DNA of 19,308 nucleotides from Bacilli bacterium (GCA_016296945.1 JAEDHQ010000031.1:1-19308); one strand, 5' to 3'. Positions 13,297-19,308 are shown, counted from the stretch's first letter. Numbers and translations: made by a program. The notes: generated from the sequence alone by a model not told the origin.

Positions 13297-14889
13297 ATGA
13301 ATACTTATGGTATTGAAAAACTTGGAATTATCGCTCCTAAAGCGGTTTATCGTAATTTAACACCTGCTCAATTAACTGAAGCTGCATTACGTCGTGGTGA
13401 AGGTACATTAAGCAAGACTGGTGCTTTAGTTGTTACAACTGGTAAATATACTGGTCGTTCTCCTAAGGATAAATTTATTGTTGATTCTGAAGGCGTTCAT
13501 AATGAAATAGCATGGGGTAAAGTAAACCGCCCAATTAGTCGTGAAAAATTTAATGCAATTAAAGAAAAAATGTGTGCTTATTTACAAGGACGTGAAGTAT
13601 TTATCTTTGATGGTTTTGCAGGTGCTGACAAAACTTATACTAAGAAATTCCGCGTTATTAATGAATTAGCAAGTCAAAATATGTTTATTCACCAATTATT
13701 AATTCGTCCAACTGCTGAAGAATTAGCTAACTATGGTGAAGCTGATTACACAATCATTTGTGCTCCAGGATTCAAATGCGTTCCTGAAATTGATGGTACT
13801 AATAGTGAAGCTTGTATCGCTATCGATTATGAAGCACATATGATTATTATTGCTGGTTCTCAATATTCTGGTGAAATTAAGAAGAGCGTATTCTCTACTA
13901 TGAACTACGTTATGACTAAAGCTAACGTATTACCAATGCACTGTTCAGCAAATATGGATCCTGAAACTCATGAAACAGCTGTATTCTTTGGTTTATCAGG
14001 AACTGGTAAAACTACATTATCTGCTGACCCTGCTCGTAAATTAATCGGAGATGATGAACATGGTTGGTCTCCTGATGGTGTTTTCAACTTTGAAGGTGGA
14101 TGCTATGCAAAATGTATCGACTTATCTCCTGAAAAAGAACCTGATATTTATAATGCTATTAAGTTTGGTGCTTTATTAGAAAATGTAGTTATGGATCCTG
14201 AAACTAAGGAAATCGACTTCTGTGATGGTTCATTAACTGAAAATACACGTGTTGGTTATCCAGTTGATTATATCAATAACTCACAAATTCCTGGTGTTGG
14301 TGGAATTCCAAAAGTTGTAATTTTCTTAACAGCTGATGCATTTGGTGTATTGCCTCCAATCAGTCGTTTAGATAAGAATGCTGCTATGTATCATTTCGTA
14401 ACAGGTTTCACTTCTAAATTAGCTGGTACTGAACGTGGTATTACTGAACCTCAACCAACATTCTCTACATTATTTGGTGAACCATTCATGCCAATGGACC
14501 CATCTGTATATGCAGAAATGTTAGGTGCTAAATTAGATAAATATGGAACTAAAGTATATTTAGTTAATACTGGATGGGCTGGTGGAAGCGCAGCAGATGG
14601 TGCTAAACGTATGAAATTAGCTTATACACGTGCTATGGTTACTGCTGCATTAAATGGTTCATTTGATTCAGTTGAATTTAAACATCATGATGTATTCAAT
14701 GTAGATTATCCAGTAAGTTGTCCAAATGTTCCAGATGAAAAATTAGATGCACGCGGAATGTGGGCTGATAAAGCTGCATATGATGCACAAGCTAACAAAT
14801 TAGCTCAAATGTTTGTTGAAAACTTTGCTTCTAAATATCCTAATATGCCTAAAGAAATCGTTAATGCAGGTCCTAAACCAATTAAATAA
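13297..14889 (+). CDS. pckA: Phosphoenolpyruvate carboxykinase (ATP)
   Basis: This 530-residue enzyme interconverts oxaloacetate + ATP and PEP + CO2 + ADP. Motifs in order are T-G-R-S-P-K-D-K-F (52-60) with substrate Arg R54, the metal and ATP residues K196 and H215, the P-loop G-L-S-G-T-G-K-T-T (232-240), the Mg2+ loop G-D-D-E-H-G-W (251-257), and E-N-T-R-V-G-Y-P (315-322). The active-site lid reads G-W-A-G-G-S-A-A-D-G-A-K-R-M (426-439), less usual than the G-W-T-G-G-P-Y-G-V-G-type lids I recall. AAGGAGG (13279-13285) precedes the ATG by 11 bases, slightly long. Codon use favours GCT, GGT and GAA, as expected for a highly expressed gene. Its place after the oad operon suggests a joint route between PEP, oxaloacetate and pyruvate. 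Confidence 0.97.
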   Translation: MNTYGIEKLGIIAPKAVYRNLTPAQLTEAALRRGEGTLSKTGALVVTTGKYTGRSPKDKFIVDSEGVHNEIAWGKVNRPISREKFNAIKEKMCAYLQGREVFIFDGFAGADKTYTKKFRVINELASQNMFIHQLLIRPTAEELANYGEADYTIICAPGFKCVPEIDGTNSEACIAIDYEAHMIIIAGSQYSGEIKKSVFSTMNYVMTKANVLPMHCSANMDPETHETAVFFGLSGTGKTTLSADPARKLIGDDEHGWSPDGVFNFEGGCYAKCIDLSPEKEPDIYNAIKFGALLENVVMDPETKEIDFCDGSLTENTRVGYPVDYINNSQIPGVGGIPKVVIFLTADAFGVLPPISRLDKNAAMYHFVTGFTSKLAGTERGITEPQPTFSTLFGEPFMPMDPSVYAEMLGAKLDKYGTKVYLVNTGWAGGSAADGAKRMKLAYTRAMVTAALNGSFDSVEFKHHDVFNVDYPVSCPNVPDEKLDARGMWADKAAYDAQANKLAQMFVENFASKYPNMPKEIVNAGPKPIK

Positions 14890-14923
14890 TTTCTGATAGA
14901 TATTAGCTTAAATTTACAAAAAT

Positions 14924-14949
14924 AGACCACTTGAAAAAGTGGTCTTTTT
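14924..14949 (+). terminator. Intrinsic terminator after pckA
   Basis: AGACCACTT (14924-14932) pairs perfectly with AAGTGGTCT (14937-14945). It closes a GAAA tetraloop and is followed by TTTT. This ends the metabolic block. Confidence 0.95.
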
Positions 14950-14999
14950 ATTATAGGAATTCTTTAGATTAAAGCATAATAAGTGTATGTCCAATCTTC

Positions 15000-15028
15000 T
15001 TGACATATAATCATTACTGATGTAAAAT
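15000..15028 (+). promoter_or_regulatory. Promoter of the XRE regulator operon, with candidate operator
   Basis: A perfect -35 TTGACA (15000-15005), 17 bases, then TAAAAT (15023-15028). An inverted repeat TGATGT (15018-15023) with ACATCA (15036-15041), 12 bases apart, flanks the -10 and start region. TGACAT also occurs as a direct repeat at 15001 and 15034. This would suit autoregulation by the XRE protein. Confidence 0.75.
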
Positions 15029-15054
15029 ATATATGACATCAAAGGAGACTCTTT

Positions 15055-15249
15055 ATGGAAAATAGTAAAATGAGAAAAGCAAGATTAGAATTAAATTTGT
15101 CACAAGATGAACTTGCAAAGAGAATTTGTGTTTCAAGACAAACGATAAATATGATTGAATGTGGAAACTATAATCCAACATTAGCTCTATGTATTAAGAT
15201 ATGTAAAGAGTTAAGAAAGACTTTAGATCAATTATTTTGGGAGGAATAA
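15055..15249 (+). CDS. Small XRE-family (Cro/CI-type) transcriptional regulator
   Basis: This 64-residue protein is a single Cro/CI-type helix-turn-helix domain. R-L-E-L-N-L-S-Q-D-E-L-A-K-R-I at about 10-24 gives helices 1 and 2. C-V-S-R-Q-T-I-N-M-I-E-C-G at 25-37 is the recognition helix region with the classic S-R-Q-T-I-N sequence. It ends in L-D-Q-L-F-W-E-E, usual for this small subgroup. AAAGGAG (15041-15047) supports ATG 15055. The next gene starts 6 bases after the stop and encodes a four-span membrane protein. Such regulator/membrane-protein pairs are common in Firmicutes, where the regulator usually represses its own operon. The signal is unknown. Confidence 0.9.
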   Translation: MENSKMRKARLELNLSQDELAKRICVSRQTINMIECGNYNPTLALCIKICKELRKTLDQLFWEE

Positions 15250-15255
15250 CCCGTT

Positions 15256-15726
15256 ATGGGAAATAATTTTAATGATGAAAGATTAAATTTAAAAAAAGGT
15301 TTTGGATTTAAATATTCTTTATTAATTGTAGGATTGGTTTCAATAATCTATACAATAATAAAAATTATAGCTAATATTAATGATATTAAAAATCCATTTT
15401 TTATTGAAACTATTTTAATAGTTTCCCTATTAGTTATTATTCTTTTTGAAAAAATATTAATTAAAACTGAAGTAAAAGATGAAATGTATTATAATAATGT
15501 TAGCAATTATTATCAAAAATCATTTGAAGTATTCGCAATAATATTTTTAGGATCATATAGTAATTATATGCCTTATCTCTTAACAAAACAAAGCCAAATT
15601 TTTTCTGGAATTTCTTTAATGAACTTTTGTTTATTTGTATTTATCATTTTTATGTTTGTATTTATGCGATTTCAAAAAACATACGTAAACTATAATAAAG
15701 TTAAGAAAAAGAAACAAGTTTTTTAA
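15256..15726 (+). CDS. Four-span integral membrane protein paired with the XRE regulator
   Basis: I do not recognise a named family with certainty. The 156-residue protein has four hydrophobic spans, at about residues 20-41, 46-68, 89-109 and 118-139. A polar stretch with Y-Y-N-N-V-S-N-Y-Y-Q lies between spans 2 and 3, and there is a lysine-rich C-terminus (K-V-K-K-K-K). GGGAGG at 15239-15244 overlaps the end of the XRE gene and serves as ribosome binding site, so the two are translated together. The layout matches the small XRE + DUF-type membrane protein pairs frequent in low-GC Firmicutes. It may be a membrane sensor that controls the regulator or its physiological target. No enzyme motif is seen. 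Confidence 0.75.
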   Translation: MGNNFNDERLNLKKGFGFKYSLLIVGLVSIIYTIIKIIANINDIKNPFFIETILIVSLLVIILFEKILIKTEVKDEMYYNNVSNYYQKSFEVFAIIFLGSYSNYMPYLLTKQSQIFSGISLMNFCLFVFIIFMFVFMRFQKTYVNYNKVKKKKQVF

Positions 15727-15760
15727 ATGATTTATTATGAAATAATATAAGGTGATAAAA

Positions 15761-16492
15761 ATGGCAATGAAAATAATTAAATTTGATACAATCTCTTCTA
15801 CTAATATTTACATAAAAGAACACTATCAAGAGTTAGAAAATCTTACATGTGTAAAAGCGTTGCATCAAACAAATGGTAAAGGTAGACTGGGGAGAACATG
15901 GGTTGATAGAAACGATTTACTCTTTTCAATCTTAATAAAAGATAATTTATATAATCCGTGTGATTATAGTTTTCTAATTGCTTCATCTATTATCAATGTA
16001 TTACAAGATTTATGTCCCAAAAGCAAAGCACCTTTAGTAAAATGGCCTAATGATATTATTATTAATGATAAAAAGATTGCGGGAATATTGCTTGAAGCAG
16101 TAACTATAGAAAAAGTAGAGTGTGTAATAATTGGGGTTGGAATAAATACAAATACAAAAGATTTTAATGATGAACTTGTTTATAAAGCAAATAGTTTATC
16201 AAATATTCTTGATAAAGAAATTGATAATGATGATTTATTAGATCAGATACTTAAGCAGTTTACAATTGACTATTATAATTATATTAATCATGATAAAAGT
16301 TATAAAGAGAATATTATGTCGCATTTTTATCTAATGAATAAAGAAGTGTCTTTTGTTTACGATAATAAAAATTATAAGGGAATTGCAAAGGGAATGAATG
16401 AAAATAATGAGTTAATTGTGCAAACATCTGATGAAGTGTTTAATTTAAAATCTGGTGAAGTAACATTAACTAATTTATATAGAAAATTATAA
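15761..16492 (+). CDS. birA: Biotin--[acetyl-CoA carboxylase] ligase (group I BirA, no DNA-binding domain)
   Basis: This 243-residue biotin-protein ligase activates biotin with ATP and attaches it to the lysine of an A/V-M-K-L/M site. Motifs are S-S-T-N (12-15), the ATP/biotin loop G-K-G-R-L-G-R-T-W (39-47), K-W-P-N-D-I (94-99) and K-I-A-G-I-L-L-E (105-112). A C-terminal SH3-like cap follows. The catalytic domain starts at residue 1, so the helix-turn-helix of bifunctional BirA repressors is absent and it should be enzyme only. ATG 15761 has AAGGTGA (15749-15755) 5-6 bases upstream and is preferred over a GTG at 15752. It is probably the third gene of the XRE operon (34-base gap) and ends at a terminator. 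The natural client in this window is K83 of the decarboxylase biotin carrier. Confidence 0.95.
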   Translation: MAMKIIKFDTISSTNIYIKEHYQELENLTCVKALHQTNGKGRLGRTWVDRNDLLFSILIKDNLYNPCDYSFLIASSIINVLQDLCPKSKAPLVKWPNDIIINDKKIAGILLEAVTIEKVECVIIGVGINTNTKDFNDELVYKANSLSNILDKEIDNDDLLDQILKQFTIDYYNYINHDKSYKENIMSHFYLMNKEVSFVYDNKNYKGIAKGMNENNELIVQTSDEVFNLKSGEVTLTNLYRKL

Positions 16493-16501
16493 TAAAAAAA
16501 T

Positions 16502-16535
16502 AAAATCTATCATAACTATAATTATGATAGATTTT
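16502..16535. terminator. Bidirectional intrinsic terminator between convergent operons
   Basis: A perfect 14-bp stem, AAAATCTATCATAA (16502-16515) with TTATGATAGATTTT (16522-16535), has a CTATAA loop. T residues continue to 16539 on the plus side and an A-rich run (16491-16505) gives the T tract for the minus strand. It serves birA from the left and the ABC-2 permease from the right. Confidence 0.93.
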
Positions 16536-16552
16536 TTTTGATATATATTTCA

Positions 16553-17329
16553 TTAATCAAGTTTCTTTTTATTAAAAACAATAACAGACAAGATCGGAAC
16601 TATTATAATATATATGATAAATAAAACGAGTCCAATAGTGCCAATATCAGATATTGAATAACCTTCACCAGTGATTGTTTTTGCATTTGTTACAATTCTA
16701 CCTAAACATACTGAAGGAAAGAAAGGAAGATAAGTACAAAAAACTTTAAATCCCCCCATAGTTTCCAAAGGCATCCAACATCCCCCTAATATTCCTGATG
16801 CACTAATAATGATAGAGCAAATTCCTGGTGCACTTTTATCATTAAGTATAGTTCCAAATAGAATTCCCGCGAAAACATAGAAAATTAGAATAGGTATTTG
16901 ACTAATAATCAGAAGAAGACAACTTGTGATACTTAGATAATTTTCACCTTTAATTAAGGAAATAAAAAAGCCAAATATGATTGTACAAAGTGCTTGGACT
17001 AATCCAATTATTATGCCAATAATTGCGTATCCGAGAACAAACTCATGAGGTTTCATTGGTGATGTGTAAAGTCTTTTTAATAGTACACTGGATTTATCTT
17101 TTGAAACTAATAAAGACATATGTAGCATTACAAAAGTAAAAGAGAACATCATAACACCAGGGATAAGCGCAAGTGAATCAAACATTGGAGTGTTATCACC
17201 AGTGTATTGATTAATAACTGAAAATAGAATTAGCATTACAAGTGGAAATCCTAAGCAAAAAACATATACTAATGGATCTCTTGACATTTCTTTAATATTT
17301 CTATTCAAAAAGGTTAACATTCTTTTCAT
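16553..17329 (-). CDS. ABC-2 type transporter permease
   Basis: This 258-residue integral membrane protein has the six-span layout of the ABC-2 permease family. It has an N-terminal N-R-N-I-K-E-M-S-R-D-P segment, which is the elbow helix before span 1. The K-R-L-Y-T-S-P-M-K-P-H-E-F (about 85-97) amphipathic loop is characteristic of drug and polysaccharide efflux permeases. A late G-G-C-W-M-P-L-E-T-M motif precedes the last spans. ATG 17329 has GGAGGA a few bases upstream on the minus strand. It overlaps the ATPase gene by 29 bases, so translation is coupled. With the ATPase it should form a homodimeric or 2+2 efflux pump of the daunorubicin-resistance type. Substrate unknown. Confidence 0.9.
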   Translation of the reverse strand: MKRMLTFLNRNIKEMSRDPLVYVFCLGFPLVMLILFSVINQYTGDNTPMFDSLALIPGVMMFSFTFVMLHMSLLVSKDKSSVLLKRLYTSPMKPHEFVLGYAIIGIIIGLVQALCTIIFGFFISLIKGENYLSITSCLLLIISQIPILIFYVFAGILFGTILNDKSAPGICSIIISASGILGGCWMPLETMGGFKVFCTYLPFFPSVCLGRIVTNAKTITGEGYSISDIGTIGLVLFIIYIIIVPILSVIVFNKKKLD

Positions 17330-18065
17330 GTTTATCCTCCTTCACAATTGTTACAAAGGCATCTTCTAAATTATTTGCCTTAACACTATCTTTGATTTCT
17401 GATGATGTACCAATTGCTAATACTTTTCCTTTTGACATTATTAATATGCGGTCACATAATGCTTCAATTTCTTCAAGATAATGTGTTGTTAGAATAATTG
17501 TGATTTGCCCTTTTAATTTTAAAATAACACGCCATAATTCTCTTCTTGCTATAACATCAAGACCTAAAGTAGGTTCATCTAAAAATAAAATTTTTGGTTT
17601 AGATATTAAAGCACAAGCAATTGAAACTCTTCTTTGGTAGCCTCCTGATAGTTTTTTTGCAGTTTTATTTAAACAATCAGTTAAATCAAAAATTTCAATA
17701 ATTTTATTTAGATATTTTTGATCATAGTTTTGATAAATGTTTGCGAAAAACTTTAGATTTTCTAAAACAGTTAAATTAGGAGCAATTGAAGTTTCTTGGG
17801 GAGATAAATCCACAATACTTTTAATCTTTTCCATATCTTTATCAATATCTAAACCTAGTATTTCTGCATGACCAAAATCTTTCTTAGTTAAGCCACATAG
17901 TATTTTAATTAATGTTGTTTTACCAGCCCCATTAACACCAAGGAGCCCAAATAATTCGCCTTCATTTACAGATAAACTAACATTATTTAAGGCTAAAACA
18001 TCTTTATAACTTTTTTTTACGTTATTAACCTTAATAGCTTCTCTGTTCAAGTTTTCTTTTTTCAT
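17301..18065 (-). CDS. ABC transporter ATP-binding protein (efflux type)
   Basis: This 254-residue stand-alone ATPase carries Walker A G-V-N-G-A-G-K-T (43-50), the Q-loop D-L-S-P-Q (Q90), the signature L-S-G-G-Y-Q-R-R (139-146), Walker B I-L-F-L-D-E-P (159-165) and the switch T-T-H-Y (H195). The L-S-P-Q-E and L-S-G-G-Y-Q-R-R forms place it with DrrA/CcmA-like drug-efflux ATPases. ATG 18065 is chosen over a GTG at 18074 because the AAGGAAG ribosome binding site runs directly into the GTG but lies 8 bases from the ATG. There is only one base between the TetR stop and this start. It powers the permease encoded next. Confidence 0.92.
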   Translation of the reverse strand: MKKENLNREAIKVNNVKKSYKDVLALNNVSLSVNEGELFGLLGVNGAGKTTLIKILCGLTKKDFGHAEILGLDIDKDMEKIKSIVDLSPQETSIAPNLTVLENLKFFANIYQNYDQKYLNKIIEIFDLTDCLNKTAKKLSGGYQRRVSIACALISKPKILFLDEPTLGLDVIARRELWRVILKLKGQITIILTTHYLEEIEALCDRILIMSKGKVLAIGTSSEIKDSVKANNLEDAFVTIVKEDKHEKNVNLFE

Positions 18066-18066
18066 A

Positions 18067-18621
18067 TTATTCACTTCCTTTATATCTTAATTTTAAGGCT
18101 TCAAACTCATCTTCTAGTAATTCATTAATTACTTCATAATCCCATTTAATATATCCTGTCACAATTTGTGTTGCTAGGCCATGAGCATAAATGAAACTTT
18201 GAAGAAAGAACTTTTGTGCAACTTTATATGAATATTTTCCTATTTCTGTAATTTTTTTAATTATTGCTTCATTATAATTCCTTGTTCCTATAGAATCATC
18301 GTTTTCCATTTTTAAAAACATAAATTCATATAGTTTAGGGTAATAATAAGCAAACTTAATGTATGACGAGATATAATTAATAAATAATGAATTATTTTTA
18401 TTAAACATATTATTAATATAAGTTTCAAAAAACCTTCTACAATGTAATAATAATTGTTGCTTCAAATCCATCATATTATCAAAGGATAAATAAATAGGTT
18501 GTGTCGAACAATTAATTTCTTTGGCAAGATTCCTAGCATTCAAATTGTCAATTCCATATTTGATAACAAAATCAAGAGATTTCTCTAAAATAATATCCTT
18601 AGAAATAACTTTTTTCTTCAT
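18067..18621 (-). CDS. TetR/AcrR family transcriptional regulator
   Basis: This 184-residue protein has an N-terminal TetR-type DNA-binding domain. Helix 1 is around I-I-L-E-K-S-L-D-F-V-I-K-Y-G, then N-A-R-N-L-A-K-E-I-N-C-S-T-Q-P-I-Y-L-S-F (about 29-48). This is the usual 'L-A-x-x-x-x-x-S-x-x-x-I-Y-x-x-F' turn and recognition helix. The C-terminal ligand domain is poorly conserved, as expected. ATG 18621 is preceded by GGGGTG on the minus strand. An open frame from a TTG at 18642 would start inside the operator and is less likely. It heads the operon TetR-ATPase-permease and probably represses it until the exported compound binds. The 24-bp palindrome at 18631-18654 is the likely binding site. 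Confidence 0.9.
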   Translation of the reverse strand: MKKKVISKDIILEKSLDFVIKYGIDNLNARNLAKEINCSTQPIYLSFDNMMDLKQQLLLHCRRFFETYINNMFNKNNSLFINYISSYIKFAYYYPKLYEFMFLKMENDDSIGTRNYNEAIIKKITEIGKYSYKVAQKFFLQSFIYAHGLATQIVTGYIKWDYEVINELLEDEFEALKLRYKGSE

Positions 18622-18630
18622 AAACACCCC

Positions 18631-18654
18631 ATAAAATAACAAATGTTATTTTAT
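18631..18654. promoter_or_regulatory. 24-bp palindrome, probable TetR operator
   Basis: Perfect 11-bp arms, left arm ATAAAATAACA (18631-18641) and its complement at 18644-18654, surround a 2-base centre. It lies 9 bases before the TetR start codon, covers the predicted transcription start and touches the -10. Size, symmetry and position fit a TetR-family operator. Confidence 0.75.
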
Positions 18655-18681
18655 TATAATATATTTTAATAATAATGTCAA
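18653..18681 (-). promoter_or_regulatory. Perfect consensus sigma-A promoter of the TetR-ABC operon
   Basis: On the minus strand TTGACA (18681-18676), exactly 17 bases, then TATAAT (18658-18653): both hexamers are exact consensus. Such a strong promoter makes sense only if tightly repressed, in line with the palindrome overlapping its start site. Confidence 0.9.
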
Positions 18682-18777
18682 TTAGAAAAAAATCATTAAA
18701 AACTACAAAATATTACTTTTTAATACGATATAATACATATTATTGAAAATAGTATGGAAACAATTATTGAACTATGA

Positions 18778-18818
18778 TATAACCGAGTCTACCCCCAGAT
18801 GGCAAACTCGGTGTTATA
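18778..18818. repeat. Imperfect C-rich hairpin
   Basis: TATAACCGAGT (18778-18788) faces ACTCGG (18806-18811), a bulged TG, then TTATA (18814-18818). The helix can continue inward with T-A, C-G and C-G pairs to a CCCAGAT loop. It is by far the most GC-rich spot of the right end. No T tract follows directly in either direction. Subterminal imperfect hairpins like this occur at IS200/IS605-type ends, but no transposase is visible. Confidence 0.5.
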
Positions 18819-19040
18819 AAATAATTTGGACTTTTTTTCAATCATCTTGCTTAAATCTTACTTATTTTCTTGCTTAAAAAAATCAGCTCAATTAAAATAA
18901 AGCATAATAAATGCATGACAAATGCAATATAAAATATTCATTTATAATAAAAAGTTTTATCGTTAAGAACTTTTCATGCTAACAACGTGAGAAATTTGTA
19001 TTATTTTTTCGTAAAAATAACAATTTGAGATACCATATAT

Positions 19041-19120
19041 AACCTTCCGGTTTTTTAATATTCCTAACGTTTTTGAGAAGCATCTTTTGTTTTTTAAATT
19101 GGCCTATCGTTTTTGAGAAG
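19041..19120. repeat. Two diverged tandem copies of a 40-bp unit
   Basis: Bases 19041-19080 and 19081-19120 are two 40-base units matching at about 30 of 40 positions. The best part is an 18-base block, CCTAACGTTTTTGAGAAG (19063-19080) and CCTATCGTTTTTGAGAAG (19103-19120), with one mismatch. The rest shares mainly an A/T run. Function unknown. Confidence 0.6.
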
Positions 19121-19242
19121 TATTATAGAAGTTAAAAAATACTGAAGGTTAAGCATAAATTTTACCTAACAGCTTAGGATTTTGTGTTAAAATAGTTTAT
19201 TCAACTATCAATTCCGGGACTTCAACCTCTATATTTTGGAAT

Positions 19243-19293
19243 AAAAAAAGGTTTGATACCAAAACAAACTTTGTTTGTTATTGTATCAAACCT
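19243..19293 (-). terminator. Intrinsic terminator for a leftward gene beyond the right edge
   Basis: AGGTTTGATAC (19249-19259) pairs with GTATCAAACCT (19283-19293), and inside it AACAAAC (19263-19269) pairs with GTTTGTT (19273-19279). The A7 run at 19243-19249 gives a T tract only on the minus strand, so this terminates leftward transcription. The last 15 bases of the window may therefore hold the 3' end of a minus-strand gene, for example codons ending at a TAG just before the stem, but the frame cannot be decided. Confidence 0.8.
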
Positions 19294-19308
19294 ATGCTTT
19301 CAAGATGG

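Larger units (their letters stand above)
18682..19242. other. Noncoding stretch with several inverted and direct repeats
   Basis: I see no credible reading frame on either strand here, and no recognisable RNA gene. Contents are a TATAAT at 18729-18734 without a clear -35, a C-rich hairpin (18778-18818), and an 11-base direct repeat TCTTGCTTAAA at 18845-18855 and 18868-18878. There is also a diverged 40-bp tandem repeat (19041-19120) and small hairpins CCTAA/TTAGG (19165-19178) and ATAGTT/AACTAT (19192-19208). The texture suggests decayed sequence, a mobile-element remnant or an unrecognised structured RNA. Confidence 0.4.

Noticed and set aside
18778..18840. Intrinsic terminator formed by the C-rich hairpin and the T7 run at 18832-18838
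   Set aside because: The T run is about 13 bases or more from the stem, and no plus-strand gene ends upstream.
19041..19120. CRISPR array
   Set aside because: Only two diverged copies, the best-conserved block is 18 bases, the supposed spacers resemble each other, and there are no cas genes nearby.
19209..19245. tRNA-like T-arm on the minus strand (GGTTGAAGTCCC)
   Set aside because: No matching acceptor, D or anticodon arms could be built around it.
1..19308. TGA read as tryptophan (Mycoplasma-type code)
   Set aside because: All recognised families are full length under the standard code and use TGG for Trp. In-frame TGA codons are not needed to complete any gene.

Overview
The window is very AT-rich (roughly 30% GC by eye), with strong AGGAGG-type ribosome binding sites, near-consensus sigma-A promoters and many intrinsic terminators. 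This points to a low-GC Gram-positive (Firmicutes, class Bacilli in the broad sense). The fermentative Na+-pumping oxaloacetate decarboxylase and the general look suggest an anaerobic gut-type lineage such as Erysipelotrichia or a relative, but that placement is inference. Tryptophan is read from TGG. All 22 stop codons are TAA (15) or TAG (7), with no TGA. No phage, complete insertion sequence or CRISPR array is visible.

Layout. 1-2601: the tail of an unknown gene, an ASCH-domain protein, then an overlapping glycosyltransferase/acyltransferase pair that looks like envelope glycolipid synthesis. 2714-3322: a GNAT acetyltransferase. 3389-5025: the pdxS-pdxT operon (pyridoxal phosphate synthase) with its own extended -10 promoter and terminator. 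5039-5764: a monocistronic cytidylate-kinase-like gene whose promoter holds a 22-bp palindrome. 5755-9394: two adjacent full-size ABC exporter half-transporters, probably a heterodimer. 9401-9757: a 54-residue single-span membrane protein with its own promoter, a cre-like element and a strong terminator.

9804-14949 is the metabolic centre: a Na+-translocating oxaloacetate decarboxylase operon (alpha, gamma, biotin carrier, beta), then ATP-dependent PEP carboxykinase. The operon promoter has a 25-bp inverted repeat over its -35 box and a 13-bp stem-loop at the predicted 5' end of the mRNA. Together the enzymes could turn PEP into pyruvate through oxaloacetate, gaining ATP and a Na+ gradient. 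15000-16535: a small XRE regulator, a four-span membrane protein and a group I biotin-protein ligase, which would biotinylate the nearby carrier. A bidirectional terminator follows.

16553-18681 (minus strand): a TetR regulator, an ABC ATPase and an ABC-2 permease form a drug-efflux-type operon. Its promoter is a perfect TTGACA-N17-TATAAT, and a 24-bp palindrome covers the predicted start site. 18682-19308 contains no recognisable gene. It holds a C-rich imperfect hairpin, a diverged 40-bp tandem repeat, small hairpins, and a minus-strand terminator that implies a leftward gene beyond the right edge.

Nothing here is an obviously new system. The best leads are the cis-regulatory architecture of the oxaloacetate decarboxylase operon, the isolated 54-residue membrane protein, and the unexplained noncoding right end.
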